Assembly: GCA_002506595.1 (NCBI GenBank) | Contig: DAXV01000002.1 | Coordinates: forward strand, 40,866 to 47,097 | DNA from: Acidilobaceae archaeon UBA158 | GTDB taxonomy: Archaea > Thermoproteota > Thermoprotei_A > Sulfolobales > Acidilobaceae | Direction: 5' to 3' | Length of the DNA stretch: 6,232 bases | In this document: piece after piece, positions 1 to 6,033 of the stretch | Layout: every line of letters begins with the position of its first letter | Numbering within the stretch: the stretch's first letter is position 1 | The notes under the pieces: model-generated | Told to the model about the DNA's origin: nothing | The model's input: the letters and a program-made list of their open reading frames with translations, nothing else | The model's database searches: none | Position numbers and translations under genes: made by a program

Positions 1-5
1 GAATA

Positions 6-1325
6 TTGAAAAAATATTACATAGAAACGTTTGGCTGTGCTTTATCAAAATTTGATAGTTCTACTATGGATTCCATATTATCTCAAAATGGTTATGAAAA
101 AACAGAATATCCTGATAATGCAGATATTATTATAGTTAATACATGCGCAGTTAGGTTAGATACAGAAGCAAAGATAATAAAAAGATTGAATGAAATAAAA
201 AAATCTTATGGGAATGCTAGATTAATAGTATCAGGATGTTTAGCTAAAGCAAGGCCTTCTCTGATTAACAAAGTTGTTCCTAATGCTAGCTTAGTATCTC
301 CTCAAAATTCAACAAAAATATTAGATGTTGTAAAATCTGAAAATAGGAGCATATTAATAGAAGGAGATAGAAATACTGATTTTTTGCCAACTCCACCTAT
401 TGAAGATAGTATTGCAACAATAATGGTAGAAGAGGGGTGTGTTGATAATTGTAGTTTTTGCATAACGAAACTAGCAAGGCAGACCTTGAAGTCTTATAAA
501 CCAAGGGTTATATTAGATACAATTCAAAAACTTGTTGATAAAGGAGTAAAGGAGATTAGGTTAACTGGTCAGGATATAGCTGCATATGGGCTTGACTTTA
601 ATCCAAAATTTAGATTAGATGATCTAATTAAAATTATTTTAGATAAAGTAAAAGGTGAATATAGAATAAGGATTGGTATGATGACGCCAGATAAATCCAT
701 GGAAATTATTGACAAATTATTGGAATTATATGAAGATGAAAGAATCTTTAAATTTTTCCATATTCCAGTGCAATCAGGAGATAATAATATGCTTAAAATC
801 ATGAATAGAAATTATTCAATAGAGGAATATAAATATTTGCATAATAAAATAAAGTCAAAATATCCTGATTCTTTATTTGCAACAGATATAATAGTCGGCC
901 ATCCAGGGGAAGATGAAGAAGCTTTTCAAAATACTGTTAAATTAGTAAAAGAATTAAAGTTTGAAAGAGTGTATCTAGCTCAGTATAGTATTAGGCCTAG
1001 GACAAAGGCCGCATCTATGAATCAGATTCCAGAAGTTATAAAGAAGAAGAGAAGTCTTGTCTTAAATAAACTAATAAAAGAAATAGAAGAAAAAATCTAT
1101 GAAAAGTACGTTGGAAAAACCTATAAGGTACTAATAACATCTCATGGATTTAGAGAAAATTATGTTGTTGGCAGGCTTAATAATTATTTTCCAGTTGCAA
1201 TTAAAGGAGGAAAGGAATTAATTGGAAAGACTGCTATGGTAAAAGTAAATAAAGCAACATATTTTGATCTCAGAGGAGAAATTGTAGATAAATCCAAAGA
1301 TAATGAAGACCTTATATTAAATTGA
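6..1325 (+). CDS. tRNA t6A37 methylthiotransferase (archaeal MiaB-like, e-MtaB/CDKAL1 type)
   Basis: Radical-SAM enzyme that converts t6A37 to ms2t6A37 in ANN-decoding tRNAs (family knowledge). The order is UPF0004 domain, radical SAM core, TRAM domain. The N-terminal cluster cysteines are C11 (TFGCALSK), C47 (NTCAV) and C78 (SGCLA). The radical-SAM motif CX3CX2C is C145, C149 and C152. Further family motifs are LTGQDIAAYG near 184-193, HIPVQSGDNNML near 256, TDIIVGHPGEDEEAF near 293 and YSIRPRTKA near 327. The TRAM RNA-binding domain covers about 366-428. The 439 aa length suits the archaeal/eukaryotic subgroup, and the ETFGCALSKFD opening is closer to that subgroup than to bacterial MiaB. 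The start is a TTG only 5 nt into the window, so the ribosome site is not visible and a slightly earlier start cannot be excluded. The protein looks complete because the family begins just before this motif. Confidence 0.93.
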   Translation: MKKYYIETFGCALSKFDSSTMDSILSQNGYEKTEYPDNADIIIVNTCAVRLDTEAKIIKRLNEIKKSYGNARLIVSGCLAKARPSLINKVVPNASLVSPQNSTKILDVVKSENRSILIEGDRNTDFLPTPPIEDSIATIMVEEGCVDNCSFCITKLARQTLKSYKPRVILDTIQKLVDKGVKEIRLTGQDIAAYGLDFNPKFRLDDLIKIILDKVKGEYRIRIGMMTPDKSMEIIDKLLELYEDERIFKFFHIPVQSGDNNMLKIMNRNYSIEEYKYLHNKIKSKYPDSLFATDIIVGHPGEDEEAFQNTVKLVKELKFERVYLAQYSIRPRTKAASMNQIPEVIKKKRSLVLNKLIKEIEEKIYEKYVGKTYKVLITSHGFRENYVVGRLNNYFPVAIKGGKELIGKTAMVKVNKATYFDLRGEIVDKSKDNEDLILN

Positions 1326-1384
1326 CAAATATTTTAAAATTATAATTATATTAATAATTTAATAATATGTTTTATAATATGAGG

Positions 1385-1391
1385 TTTTAAA
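1385..1391 (+). promoter_or_regulatory. Predicted TATA box for nadK; leaderless transcript likely
   Basis: TTTTAAA, preceded by GAGG, is centred about 24-26 nt before the ATG at 1412. That is the archaeal TATA-to-start distance expected if transcription begins at or next to the start codon. No ribosome binding site is seen between this box and the ATG, which also fits a leaderless mRNA. The surrounding 86-nt gap is extremely AT-rich, so chance TATA-like words are common and the call is tentative. Confidence 0.45.
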
Positions 1392-1411
1392 GATTTACTT
1401 TTACAATAATT

Positions 1412-2275
1412 ATGATGGTGCCTGGCTTGCAATCAGAAAAGTACGGTATTGTAATTAAACCGAATAGCAACAGTGCAATTGATATAGCCTTAAGGGTTAT
1501 AAATATTCTTAAAAAATATAATAAAGAAGTCTTAGTAGAAAAAGAAAGTAAAGAAAATTACAATATCATAAAAGATGTTGGTGAATTTGTGATTGACCAT
1601 GATCCACCAGAAAAGATTATTGTTATAGGCGGAGACGGAACTTTGCTTAGAGCAGTAATGAAAGAAAAAACTGGGAACTCAATAATTATGGCTATTAGGG
1701 CAGGAAAAAGAGGATTTTTGCTCGATGTGGAGGAATATGAGGTAGAAAATAGGGTATATGATTTTATTAATAACAGATATACATTAGTAGAATATCCTAG
1801 GTTACAACTAATATTTAATGGAGTAAATAAAGATTGTGCATTGAACGATATAGTTATTTTTACTTCAGATGGATCTTTAGTAAGATTAGAAGCATACTAT
1901 AATAAAGATAGGGTTTATAATATTGATGGAGATGGTGTAGTAATATCTACTACCATTGGCTCAACAGCTTATAGTTTAAGCGCCGGAGGCCCTATAATAG
2001 ATCCAAGATTAAATACAATTATATTAACGCCTCTTAATCCGGTACAATTACATATAAGGCCAGTAGTATTTCCAATTAATGGGGTTATAGATATTAACAT
2101 AAAGGAAGATAGCGGAGAATATTATATAAATATAGATGGCCAAGAAAAAGTTTATAGTAGATCAAAATCATTTCTTGAAGTTTCTTTGTGTGATAAACCA
2201 GCAAAGATAGCTAGGTTTAGATGGTGGGAAAATTATTATGAAAGACTTTTCTCAAGATTATTATCCTATTGGTGA
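1412..2275 (+). CDS. nadK: NAD kinase
   Basis: ATP- (or polyphosphate-) dependent NAD kinase, making cytosolic NADP from NAD. The 287 aa length is normal for archaeal members. The diagnostic GGDGTLLRA lies at 73-81. The NDIV motif is at 145-148, where many bacterial enzymes have NE. The glycine-rich NAD-binding segment with GDGVVISTTIGSTAYSLS and AGGPI spans about 173-195, LTPLNP is at 205-210 and IDGQE at 241-245. The ATG at 1412 is followed directly by a second ATG (1415). I keep the first because a TATA-like box about 25 nt upstream fits a leaderless start. The last 38 nt overlap the next gene in another frame, so the two are probably translated from one mRNA. The C-terminal tail (RWWENYYERLFSRLLSYW) contains the overlap. 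Confidence 0.95.
   Translation: MMVPGLQSEKYGIVIKPNSNSAIDIALRVINILKKYNKEVLVEKESKENYNIIKDVGEFVIDHDPPEKIIVIGGDGTLLRAVMKEKTGNSIIMAIRAGKRGFLLDVEEYEVENRVYDFINNRYTLVEYPRLQLIFNGVNKDCALNDIVIFTSDGSLVRLEAYYNKDRVYNIDGDGVVISTTIGSTAYSLSAGGPIIDPRLNTIILTPLNPVQLHIRPVVFPINGVIDINIKEDSGEYYINIDGQEKVYSRSKSFLEVSLCDKPAKIARFRWWENYYERLFSRLLSYW
2223..2228 (+). promoter_or_regulatory. Ribosome binding site of the Nob1-like gene inside nadK
   Basis: GGTGGG lies 9 nt before the ATG at 2238, inside the nadK coding sequence. It matches the GGTG core complementary to the archaeal 16S rRNA 3' end. It supports 2238 as the true start and re-initiation within the operon. Confidence 0.55.
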
Positions 2276-2669
2276 AAAATGTTTAGTTTTAGATGCAGGG
2301 GCAATTTTTTCTGGTTTTATATTAAATAGTTTGGATAGATGTATTACAACGCCATCTGTTATATATGAGGTAAAGGATGAGCAATCGAAGAAAATTGTTA
2401 ATATGGTTACAAGCGCAAATAAATTAACTATTATTAGGCCAGAAAAAATTTTTGTTGATAAAATAAAGGAAGAGGCCAGCAAAAACAAATTATATAAAAA
2501 ATTAAGTGATACAGATATAGATGTGTTGGCTTTGTCTATACAATTAAAAGAACATTGTAGTGAAGTATATTTAGTTACGGATGATTATTCCATTCAAAAA
2601 CTAGCATTAAAATTAGGAATTAAAATAGTAAAAATTAAATATAAAGGAATAAAAGAATTAAGGAAATAA
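2238..2669 (+). CDS. nob1: Nob1-like PIN-domain endoribonuclease, lacking the zinc ribbon
   Basis: PIN-domain nuclease of the Nob1 type, the family that cleaves pre-16S/18S rRNA at the 3' end of the small-subunit RNA. The PIN fold is complete in 143 aa. It has LVLDAGAIFSG with D19, TPSVIYEVKDE with E44, LSDTDIDVLALSIQL with D91/D93/D95, and YLVTDDYSIQKLALKLGI with D115/D116. Together these supply the four acidic metal-binding positions. In Nob1, a KELRKW-like linker normally leads into a four-cysteine zinc ribbon. Here the protein stops at GIKELRK and no cysteine pairs follow in this frame before the RNase P RNA. It overlaps the end of nadK by 38 nt and has a good ribosome site. It could also be a generic PIN RNase, but the DAGAIFSGF opening and the VKIKYKGIKELRK ending favour Nob1. 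Confidence 0.78.
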   Translation: MKDFSQDYYPIGEKCLVLDAGAIFSGFILNSLDRCITTPSVIYEVKDEQSKKIVNMVTSANKLTIIRPEKIFVDKIKEEASKNKLYKKLSDTDIDVLALSIQLKEHCSEVYLVTDDYSIQKLALKLGIKIVKIKYKGIKELRK

Positions 2670-2715
2670 TCAAAGATAATTAATAATATTATAGACTATT
2701 CAATAAGTTTTATTA

Positions 2716-3043
2716 ATCATGAAACAGGCCAGGATAATAACCCGCCTTCTGTATTGCGGCATTCGACTCTGCGGAATTTAGAGAGCTCGCGTGGCTCCTC
2801 ATTGCTCTCAACCTTGCTCCGCTGGGGTCGGCCGTTTCAACGCATCCTCCATTGTCTTCAACAGATTTCTATCTATCCATTACTGGATAGATCTTTCTGT
2901 ATCATAATCATCCAATGGAGGCCGTGTCGTTTCTGTGCCGTTGCCTGAGGTATCACCTCAGCCATATAGGCCCAGCTGCCACTGGGAGGGCGGTGTTTCC
3001 TCAGGCCTTTAAGCCCGTGAGCCGCTATCCTGGCCTGCATGAT
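2716..3043 (-). ncRNA. rnpB: RNase P RNA (archaeal type)
   Basis: Catalytic RNA of RNase P, which removes 5' leaders from pre-tRNAs together with its protein subunits. Read on the minus strand, conserved region I (GAGGAAAC) is at 3002-2995, the CR-IV-like GAAACGGCC at 2838-2830 followed by GGAGCAAGG at 2820-2812, and CR-V (ACAGAAGGCGGGTTAT) at 2752-2737. The ends form helix P1: 3037-3026 pairs perfectly over 12 bp with 2725-2736, and 3043-3038 pairs with 2716-2721 past a 3-nt bulge. Internal hairpins include 2945-2951/2955-2961 (7 bp), 2846-2854/2913-2921 (9 bp) and, inside it, 2871-2879/2884-2892 (9 bp), an arrangement like P10-11 and P12. GC is about 54% against about 30% in the flanking genes. 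Exact ends are inferred from P1. The gene is convergent with nob1 and divergent from the Trm5-like gene. Confidence 0.93.
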
Positions 3044-3061
3044 CATAAGAATTTATCTAAG

Positions 3062-3070
3062 CCTTAAAAG
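3062..3070 (-). promoter_or_regulatory. Predicted TATA box of rnpB
   Basis: CTTTTAAGG on the minus strand is centred about 24-26 nt upstream of the expected RNA 5' end near 3040-3043. It is the best-placed TATA-like word for the RNase P RNA, which is structured from its first bases and needs a nearby promoter. The position comes from spacing only. Confidence 0.5.
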
Positions 3071-3154
3071 ATTTTTAGAAATATACTATAAGAAATTCGA
3101 TACTATATTTATTTTAATATGAGTTCTAAAATAAAATTAAAGCTTTAATAAAAT

Positions 3155-3183
3155 GAATAAGCTAAATCCTGAGAATAAGCTAA
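3155..3183 (+). repeat. Direct repeat of 11 bp (GAATAAGCTAA), two copies
   Basis: GAATAAGCTAA occurs at 3155-3165 and again at 3173-3183, giving an 18-nt period. It lies in the roughly 200-nt divergent spacer between rnpB and the Trm5-like gene, just upstream of a TATA-like word. It could be a regulator site or chance in AT-rich DNA. Apart from this repeat and the two candidate promoters I see nothing else convincing in the spacer. Confidence 0.4.
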
Positions 3184-3185
3184 TG

Positions 3186-3196
3186 TTTTAATTTTT
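3186..3196 (+). promoter_or_regulatory. Possible TATA box of the Trm5-like gene
   Basis: TTTTAATTTTT, about 26 nt upstream of a start site near 3215, would give a leader of about 30 nt carrying the GGGGTC ribosome site. A second TATA-like word (CTATAATA, about 3203-3210) is an alternative but would place the start site on top of the ribosome site. Confidence 0.28.
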
Positions 3197-3230
3197 GTTG
3201 AACTATAATAATGTGGATTTCGTAATAAAA

Positions 3231-3236
3231 GGGGTC
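3231..3236 (+). promoter_or_regulatory. Ribosome binding site supporting a TTG start
   Basis: GGGGTC ends 8 nt before the TTG at 3245. The pairing to the 16S rRNA 3' end is imperfect (GGGGTCAT against GAGGTGAT). ATG and GTG codons just upstream (3211, 3213) run into stops at once in their frames, so TTG is the sensible start. Confidence 0.45.
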
Positions 3237-3244
3237 ATAATAGT

Positions 3245-4252
3245 TTGAACAGCCCTTGCATAAAGATAGACAAACAATATGGTGAAGATGTTATTAAAAT
3301 ATTAAAAGAAGCTCATATTTTGAACTCAGATCTAAGGCCTAAAATTATGAATAACAAGCTATTAATACCTGTTATAGATGAAAAGAAATCATTATATACT
3401 ATAAAAGGAATAACTGATATAGAATTGTGTAATGATTCATTTGAAGAATATAAGTTTAAACCAAGAAAATTAAACAGATTGATAAAAGGTATATCAAGTT
3501 ATTCCATTATAGGGGATATTGCGATAATAAATTATAAAAAAGACATGGAATTATTGGAAAAGGCTGCAAAGGAAATCGTTAAGATAAATCCAAAAATAAA
3601 AAGTGTTTATGCGAAAATCGATACCGAGGGCGAATATAGAGTTCCTAAATTAATATTGCTTTATGGTGAAAAGAGAACAATAACAAAACATAAGGAAAAC
3701 GGCCTTATATTCTATGTAGATATAGAAAAAACTTATTTTAATCCAAAATTGGGTGGAGAGCATAATAGGATTGCAAATTTAACAAAAGATAACGAGATAG
3801 TATTAGATATGTTTAGCGGTGTTGGAGGATTTACTTTAAATATAATTAAAAGAAATAAGGCAAACGTTCTAGGTGTTGACATAAATCCTCATGCAATATC
3901 TCTTTCTTCTTTAAATTATATTGTTAATAAAAAGAGTCTCAAGGGAGAAGCAATTTTTATGAGAGCCAATGCATTATTTTTACAAGACATCATTAAAAAT
4001 AAATTCGATAGAATTATAATGAATCATCCAACAGGTTCAATTAATTTCTTGAATACAGCATGTAAATTAGTAAATGATAGGGCAAATATTCATCTTTATG
4101 CTATTTTAGAAAACAAAAATTTAAAATTAGATAATATAAAAAATCAGCTAAAAATAAGTTGCAATAAAACATATGAAATAAATGAACCTAGAAGAGTTTT
4201 AGAATATAGTCCAAAGTATTCTATTTATGAAATTAATATAAAATTAATTTAA
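3245..4252 (+). CDS. trm5: tRNA (guanine37-N1)-methyltransferase, Trm5 family
   Basis: SAM-dependent methyltransferase that makes m1G37 in tRNAs; in archaea it is also the first step of wyosine synthesis. The domains run in the usual order. The D1-like domain (about 1-60) reads CIKIDKQYGEDVIKILKEAHIL and ends in LLIPV. The linker/D2 region contains GEYRVPKLILLYGEKRT, with R132 at the expected catalytic Arg position. YFNPKLGGEHNRIA carries E172 at the expected general-base position. The Rossmann domain has DMFSGVGGF (188-196) and VDINP (211-215). The motif usually written NLP is N260-H261-P262 here, an odd substitution. The C-terminus, VLEYSPKYSIYEINIKL, is family-like. The 335 aa length is normal. 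The start is TTG, chosen because the D1 motif begins at residue 5 and a ribosome site precedes it; the next in-frame ATG would remove half of D1. I cannot tell which archaeal Trm5 subtype it is. Confidence 0.88.
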   Translation: MNSPCIKIDKQYGEDVIKILKEAHILNSDLRPKIMNNKLLIPVIDEKKSLYTIKGITDIELCNDSFEEYKFKPRKLNRLIKGISSYSIIGDIAIINYKKDMELLEKAAKEIVKINPKIKSVYAKIDTEGEYRVPKLILLYGEKRTITKHKENGLIFYVDIEKTYFNPKLGGEHNRIANLTKDNEIVLDMFSGVGGFTLNIIKRNKANVLGVDINPHAISLSSLNYIVNKKSLKGEAIFMRANALFLQDIIKNKFDRIIMNHPTGSINFLNTACKLVNDRANIHLYAILENKNLKLDNIKNQLKISCNKTYEINEPRRVLEYSPKYSIYEINIKLI

Positions 4253-4257
4253 TTTTT
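4248..4257 (+). terminator. Possible U-rich terminator after the Trm5-like gene
   Basis: TTTAATTTTT overlaps the trm5 stop and the 3-nt gap to the convergent DUF1614 gene. Archaeal termination commonly uses short U-runs without a stem-loop. In such an AT-rich genome this is only suggestive. Confidence 0.25.
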
Positions 4258-4957
4258 AAAATGCTATGATAAATGCTATTAAACCTGTTATAAAGACCCC
4301 ATCAAAAATTCCTGCACCGCCGATGCTAACTAAGGGAGCAAATATTTTTTCTGGTTCTTTTGCCAAATGAAATATATCAGCACCTAATAAGCTTCCAATA
4401 GAACCACTTATATATGCTGCCGAAGCTGCGGCGGGGCTTATACCAGCTATTAATATAGCTGGTATTGCTGAAATTATAGGAGGTATAAAAGCTGGAACTG
4501 CTATTCCTACTCCTCTAATAGGCTTTGCCAAATAATATGTTACAGCAGTATTAATAATAAGTGATACTATTGTTGCAGTATAAAATATATGGGAATAAGG
4601 GGAATATGCCATTAATGCAAATAAAGTAATAGATACAATTAATGGGACAAGAGCTCCTCCTATATTGATAGCAATTGACATGGTGGCTTCTTTAAAAGTC
4701 ATTTTAGGAACAGGAATTGGTATTCCGAAAAAGTCTACATATTGAACTTCAACTACATTTTCTAAAATACCAGTTCTGATCCTTTTTACAATCAAGTTAA
4801 TAAAACTTAATGCAGGGCTTAAAACTATCAATATTGCTGATAATATTCCCAATGGAAGTGCATAATTCAAATATGATGATTGTGCGATATAAACAGGAAA
4901 TCTAAAAGCAATTAATGCTATAATTATGCCTGCTAACAAATAAAACGATACAAACAT
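4256..4957 (-). CDS. DUF1614 family polytopic membrane protein
   Basis: Membrane protein of the DUF1614 family, function unknown. There are about seven hydrophobic segments, near residues 5-22, 34-56, 96-118, 124-143, 150-171, 175-193 and 207-232. Family-like motifs are NIGGALVP (98-105), KPIRGVGIAVPAFIPP (145-160), SGSIGSLLGADI (184-195) and SIGGAGIFDGVFITG (211-225). D194 and D219 lie in or beside membrane segments. The ATG at 4957 has no ribosome site. A strong GAGGTGA (5018-5012) lies 6 nt before an in-frame ATT at 5005, and that frame is open from there, adding 16 residues (SIEEKRIIITPPTHP after the initiator). The true start may therefore be 5005 with a non-canonical codon. It lies downstream of the UPF0104 gene on the same strand and meets trm5 tail to tail with 3 nt between stops. 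Confidence 0.8.
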   Translation of the reverse strand: MFVSFYLLAGIIIALIAFRFPVYIAQSSYLNYALPLGILSAILIVLSPALSFINLIVKRIRTGILENVVEVQYVDFFGIPIPVPKMTFKEATMSIAINIGGALVPLIVSITLFALMAYSPYSHIFYTATIVSLIINTAVTYYLAKPIRGVGIAVPAFIPPIISAIPAILIAGISPAAASAAYISGSIGSLLGADIFHLAKEPEKIFAPLVSIGGAGIFDGVFITGLIAFIIAF

Positions 4958-5011
4958 TGGATGCGTTGGTGGAGTTATTATTATTCTTTTTTCTTCTATT
5001 GAAATCTTTTT

Positions 5012-5018
5012 TCACCTC
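5012..5018 (-). promoter_or_regulatory. Strong ribosome binding site upstream of DUF1614
   Basis: GAGGTGA on the minus strand is a near-perfect complement of the archaeal 16S rRNA 3' end and the best such site in the window. It lies 54 nt before the annotated ATG (4957), too far to serve it, but 6 nt before an in-frame ATT codon (5005-5003). A TGA overlapping the site prevents any earlier start in that frame. The mini-frame ATG AGT TGA also overlaps it. Confidence 0.6.
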
Positions 5019-5049
5019 AACTCATTTGAGATTATTAAAATTAAAAATA

Positions 5050-5985
5050 TTATATAGATATGTTACTATTATTTTTGAATATTTTGTTTAATATTAAAGA
5101 AGAAAATAAACCTGAAATAAGCCCAGAAAATACGTATGATAACCTCCACATTATTACTATATTAACTGGCAACAACATTGCTAAACCATATTCTGTTCCT
5201 CCTTCTCCTGCAGGTGTAGGAAATATAGCCATTGTATAGTTGAACATTAAAGCTATAAATATTTTAAATATTGAAATATTTTTATTTATTAAAATTATGA
5301 TAGAATAAGTTTGAATAAGATATGATAATATAGAAATAACTAATAATATAAAAAGCAGCTTTCTATTTTTTATAAATTTTAATGATTCTTGGAATATATC
5401 TATTTCTTTAACTAGTTTTTCTTTTAAGTCTCTTAAAGATAATTTGTTAAGAATCATGATAGAAAAATTCTTTATATTAATATTAAATACTATGGCCCAA
5501 AACGTGATAGTAAATAATGAAAATAATGTTATTCCTATAGATTTAGGCAAATAAAATAATGAAAATATAAATGAAATTATAGATGGTATAATTCCATCAA
5601 AGAAGGCTTGAGATGATGAAATACCAAACGCTTCTCCAAAAGGCGTTTGATTATATTTATTTAATAAGCTAGCAATAGTTGGAACACCACCAATATTTCC
5701 TGGAGTTATTGTGCCAGCGAAAAATCCGCTTAATTGAATTTTAATAGAATCAAAAAACTTCAGTCTACAGTTTTTTGCAAACTTACACATATAATAAAGT
5801 CTAAATGACTTGACAATTTCAGAGGCCATTATTAATAAGAATGTAAATAATAGATAGATGTTTCCTTCATATATTATAAACAAGATTTTTATTGGATTCT
5901 CTAAAATTATTGAAAATATTAATAACATTAATATTATAACTAATAATATTCTTAATGCTGCCTTTTTATTCAAATTTATTCCCAT
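5050..5985 (-). CDS. UPF0104 / lysylphosphatidylglycerol synthase TM-region family membrane protein
   Basis: Polytopic inner membrane protein of the PF03706-like family, related to the transmembrane flippase part of bacterial MprF and common as stand-alone proteins in archaea. The substrate is unknown, perhaps a lipid or polyprenyl-linked compound (inference). The 311 aa length is typical. Hydrophobic segments lie near 9-29, 32-54, 82-94, 124-147, 150-168, 209-233, 238-255 and 270-299. Family motifs are FFAGTITPGNIGGVPTIASL (88-107) and FPTPAGEGGTEYGLAM (255-270), the paired glycine-rich loops. Charged R62 (KSFRLYY) and R281 (MWRLSY) are conserved-type positions. There is no ribosome site before the ATG, so the transcript is probably leaderless or short-leadered. 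It is the first gene of a probable operon with DUF1614; 44 nt separate its stop from the possible ATT start. The right end of a transposon-like element lies about 45 nt upstream. Confidence 0.85.
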   Translation of the reverse strand: MGINLNKKAALRILLVIILMLLIFSIILENPIKILFIIYEGNIYLLFTFLLIMASEIVKSFRLYYMCKFAKNCRLKFFDSIKIQLSGFFAGTITPGNIGGVPTIASLLNKYNQTPFGEAFGISSSQAFFDGIIPSIISFIFSLFYLPKSIGITLFSLFTITFWAIVFNINIKNFSIMILNKLSLRDLKEKLVKEIDIFQESLKFIKNRKLLFILLVISILSYLIQTYSIIILINKNISIFKIFIALMFNYTMAIFPTPAGEGGTEYGLAMLLPVNIVIMWRLSYVFSGLISGLFSSLILNKIFKNNSNISI

Positions 5986-6002
5986 ACTTAGATAAATAAT
6001 CT

Positions 6003-6030
6003 TAAAATAAAAAAATTGAGGTTTAAATAA
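6003..6030 (-). promoter_or_regulatory. Candidate promoter of the membrane-protein operon
   Basis: Two TATA-like words lie on the minus strand: TTTATTTAAA (6030-6021) and TTTTTTATTTTA (6014-6003). The first would start transcription near 6000 with a leader of about 13 nt; the second would give a leaderless start near 5985. The first directly borders the transposon-like right end at 6033 and upward. Confidence 0.35.
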
Positions 6031-6033
6031 AAC

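Noticed and set aside
569..802. A 77-residue minus-strand open frame
   Set aside because: It is the shadow of the radical-SAM core of the methylthiotransferase, whose coding signal on the plus strand is unambiguous.
1326..1411. AT-rich palindromic words between the methylthiotransferase gene and nadK
   Set aside because: The short inverted words (such as AATTATAATT) are expected by chance at this composition; only the TATA-like box has a meaningful position.
2261..2488. A 75-residue minus-strand open frame
   Set aside because: It is antisense to the PIN domain of the Nob1-like gene, which has clear catalytic motifs.
2754..2948. A 64-residue plus-strand open frame
   Set aside because: It lies entirely within the RNase P RNA gene on the opposite strand, and its product (many Arg, Ser and Cys, no domain) reflects the structured RNA sequence.
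3151..3184. Possible C/D-box guide RNA (ATGAATA followed by CTGA)
   Set aside because: The C-box match is poor and there is no second CTGA or convincing C'/D' pair at normal spacing.
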